DNA from: Bradyrhizobium yuanmingense
GTDB lineage: Bacteria > Pseudomonadota > Alphaproteobacteria > Rhizobiales > Xanthobacteraceae
Direction: 5' to 3'
Assembly (NCBI RefSeq): GCF_029167105.1
Contig: NZ_JARFML010000006.1
Coordinates: 62,001-126,000 of the forward strand
Length of the DNA stretch: 64,000 bases
The translations under genes were made by a program, and so were the position numbers. The notes under the pieces are model-generated. The model had not been told where the DNA came from. It ran no database searches and saw nothing but the letters and a program-made list of their open reading frames with translations. This document shows positions 62,892 to 64,000 of the stretch, piece by piece (within the stretch, counting starts at the first letter, position 1; each line of letters begins with the position of its first letter).

Positions 62892-62968
62892 GATCGAAAC
62901 TCCCGGTCGGCCGACGATGGCAGAAGGGCGGTAATGTGCGGATGTTGGCGGGCGGGACGCGGCCACCC

Positions 62969-62982
62969 TTGATCTGGGTCAA
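62969..62982. promoter_or_regulatory. FixK/FNR-type operator
   Basis: TTGATCTGGGTCAA, one change in the right arm. Centre 62975.5 predicts a minus-strand start near 62934, 43 bases before the CoA-transferase A gene. Confidence 0.7.
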
Positions 62983-62992
62983 GGCTTCCGGA

Positions 62993-63753
62993 TCATTCCG
63001 CTCCGGCTGCGTCGACGCCGATGCTTTCGAGTGCCTCCCGCCAGAGCTTGCGAACACCGACGTGGCGCTGCTCGAGTGCCGAACTCACCACATCGCGGTA
63101 TGGCGCGAGGTCATCGAGCCCGGCACGGTCATGAAATCTGCTATTCCCGTCGAGGGCTCGAAAGTAGACCCACGGCTCGTTTTGCTTCCGATTCAGGAAT
63201 TTCTTACCTTTGGACATGGTGGAGACGGTGTCGCTCATTCCGAGGCGGCTCTGTTGAAGAAAATCGGCAAACAGGCCCGTCTGCTCTCGCATATCCACGC
63301 GGGCGAATCCTCCGGCGAGATCCCTCAGATGCACGGCCGTGAGATCGATCGCGTCACAGTCATTGCTGGCGACGATCGGGCCAATCACATGACCGCGCCC
63401 GAATTCGCGCTTCATGGAATAACCGACGGTCTGTCCGCCGCGACGCAGGACGCAGATCGATGCACCGTCGGAAAGCAACGCGAGCAGCCTCTGGCGGTTG
63501 ATTCCGAACGCGCGTTCATCCAGTGCCGCGATTTCTCCAATATTCTCGCTGGACAGCGAGCTCAATTCGCCGTCGAGAGCCGGCACCGATGGAGGCGGTG
63601 AGAGTCAAATTGCGGTCGCCGCACCGCTCTAACACCTGCTCCATGAGCCCAGCGGCCAGTGCCCTGAGCCTGGGTTCGAGGGGATGTGATCACCAAGCCG
63701 ATGGTCGCGAAATCGTGGCCATGCGGGAACCACATCGCGCCCGATGCGCTCAA
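62993..63753 (-). pseudogene. Decayed GNAT acetyltransferase with chimeric 3' end
   Basis: Minus strand. From 63753 the frame reads an acetyltransferase core (GAMWFPHGHDFATIGLVITS then RTQAQGTGRW). A one-base insertion in a GGG run near 63,650 breaks it; the continuation LMEQVLERCGDRNLTLTAS is in another frame. The second half (from 63586) resumes with ALDERAFGINRQRLLALLSD and GYSMKREFGRGHVIGPIVAS, typical of two-domain GNAT proteins, then runs into the 48-bp repeat and ends with the C-terminus of the 55853-56452 family (SALEQRHVGVRKLWREALES). An in-frame TAG also lies just upstream of 63753. Clearly not an intact gene. Confidence 0.6.
63118..63165. repeat. Dispersed 48-bp repeat, copy 2
   Basis: Three mismatches from 25364-25411. 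It sits exactly at the junction between the acetyltransferase part and the duplicated hypothetical-gene tail in the pseudogene, suggesting it took part in the rearrangement. Confidence 0.8.
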
Positions 63754-64000
63754 GCCGATCGCGTCGCGCTATGCCCTTCGCGGGGGCGCGATCTTGTCGA
63801 AGGACAGAAACTCTTTCAGCGCGGCAAGTCTCAAATCTTCCATTTTGACGATTTCATGGGCGCAACTTTCCTCGGCGATCGCGCATCCGGTTTCCTTCGC
63901 AACGAAGTCCGCGCCATTTCTGACTTCATCGAATGGTTAGGACATCGCCGAATCCCCGCACGGTGCTAACCACTCGCGAGCACATCTTTGGGCAAGCAGT
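63754..64000. other. Edge region, no intact gene recognised
   Basis: The minus strand has a short frame containing GADFVAKETGCAIAEESCAH and MEDLRLAALKEFLSFDKIAP that ends at a TAG before 63753. It does not look like the missing acetyltransferase N-terminus and no family was recognised. The window ends before more can be said. Confidence 0.3.

Noticed and set aside
62993..63586. Intact 197-residue acetyltransferase
   Set aside because: It begins in the middle of the GNAT fold, lacks the first half because of a frameshift and deletion, and ends in a tail from another family. Listed as a pseudogene.

Overview
The window looks like a chromosomal segment of an alphaproteobacterium of the Bradyrhizobium/Rhodopseudomonas type. 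It is GC-rich, nearly fully coding, with overlapping ATGA/GTGA gene junctions, a FixK-type regulator, FixJ-type response regulators and Bradyrhizobium-like protein families. The genus is an inference. No rRNA, tRNA, CRISPR array, phage or intact insertion sequence was seen.

Region 1 (about 1-13,840): a hydroxamate siderophore locus. It holds the terminal module of a non-ribosomal peptide synthetase (open at the left edge), an HSL-family esterase, a Fhu-type uptake system (binding protein, fused double permease, ATPase), a siderophore-interacting flavoreductase with an N-terminal DUF2218 domain, a PvdE/SyrD-type exporter, an N-hydroxyornithine acyltransferase and an ornithine/lysine N-monooxygenase. 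Together they can hydroxylate, acylate, assemble, export, re-import and reduce a ferric siderophore.

Region 2 (about 13,840-25,030): a short-chain amide/urea locus. After a lower-GC stretch with a possible helix-hairpin-helix ORF comes a structured leader ending in a strong terminator just before an amide sensor (AmiC type) and an ANTAR antiterminator (AmiR type). A five-gene HAAT-type ABC transporter, a formamidase/acetamidase, a double nitrilase-fold amidase whose second domain has lost its cysteine, and an SDR follow. A repeat-rich, gene-free stretch (25,028-25,803) separates this from region 3.

Region 3 (about 25,700-63,000): an island of about 35 genes organised around nine copies of a TTGA-N6-TCAA operator (FNR/FixK type). 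Each lies at a spacing that fits class II activation of the genes beside it, and five sit between divergent genes. One FixK-like regulator lacking cysteines, a FixJ-like response regulator and a single-domain receiver lie inside the island. Products include an AI-2E-family permease with a K+ channel, two AspT-type antiporters (one beside an Orn/Lys/Arg-type decarboxylase), SulP, PPK2, an HlyD-type protein, several small secreted proteins, a DUF3300-DUF2950 operon, an operon DUF3141-Pta-AckA-FabI, tandem alpha/beta hydrolases, and a 3-oxoacid CoA-transferase with a MaoC dehydratase. The likely theme is energy conservation and envelope adjustment under low oxygen: acyl-phosphate to ATP, acyl-CoA recycling, polyphosphate and amino-acid decarboxylation/antiport.

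Region 4 (about 62,990-64,000): a decayed acetyltransferase gene fused to the 3' end of a duplicated island gene, with a dispersed 48-bp repeat at the junction.
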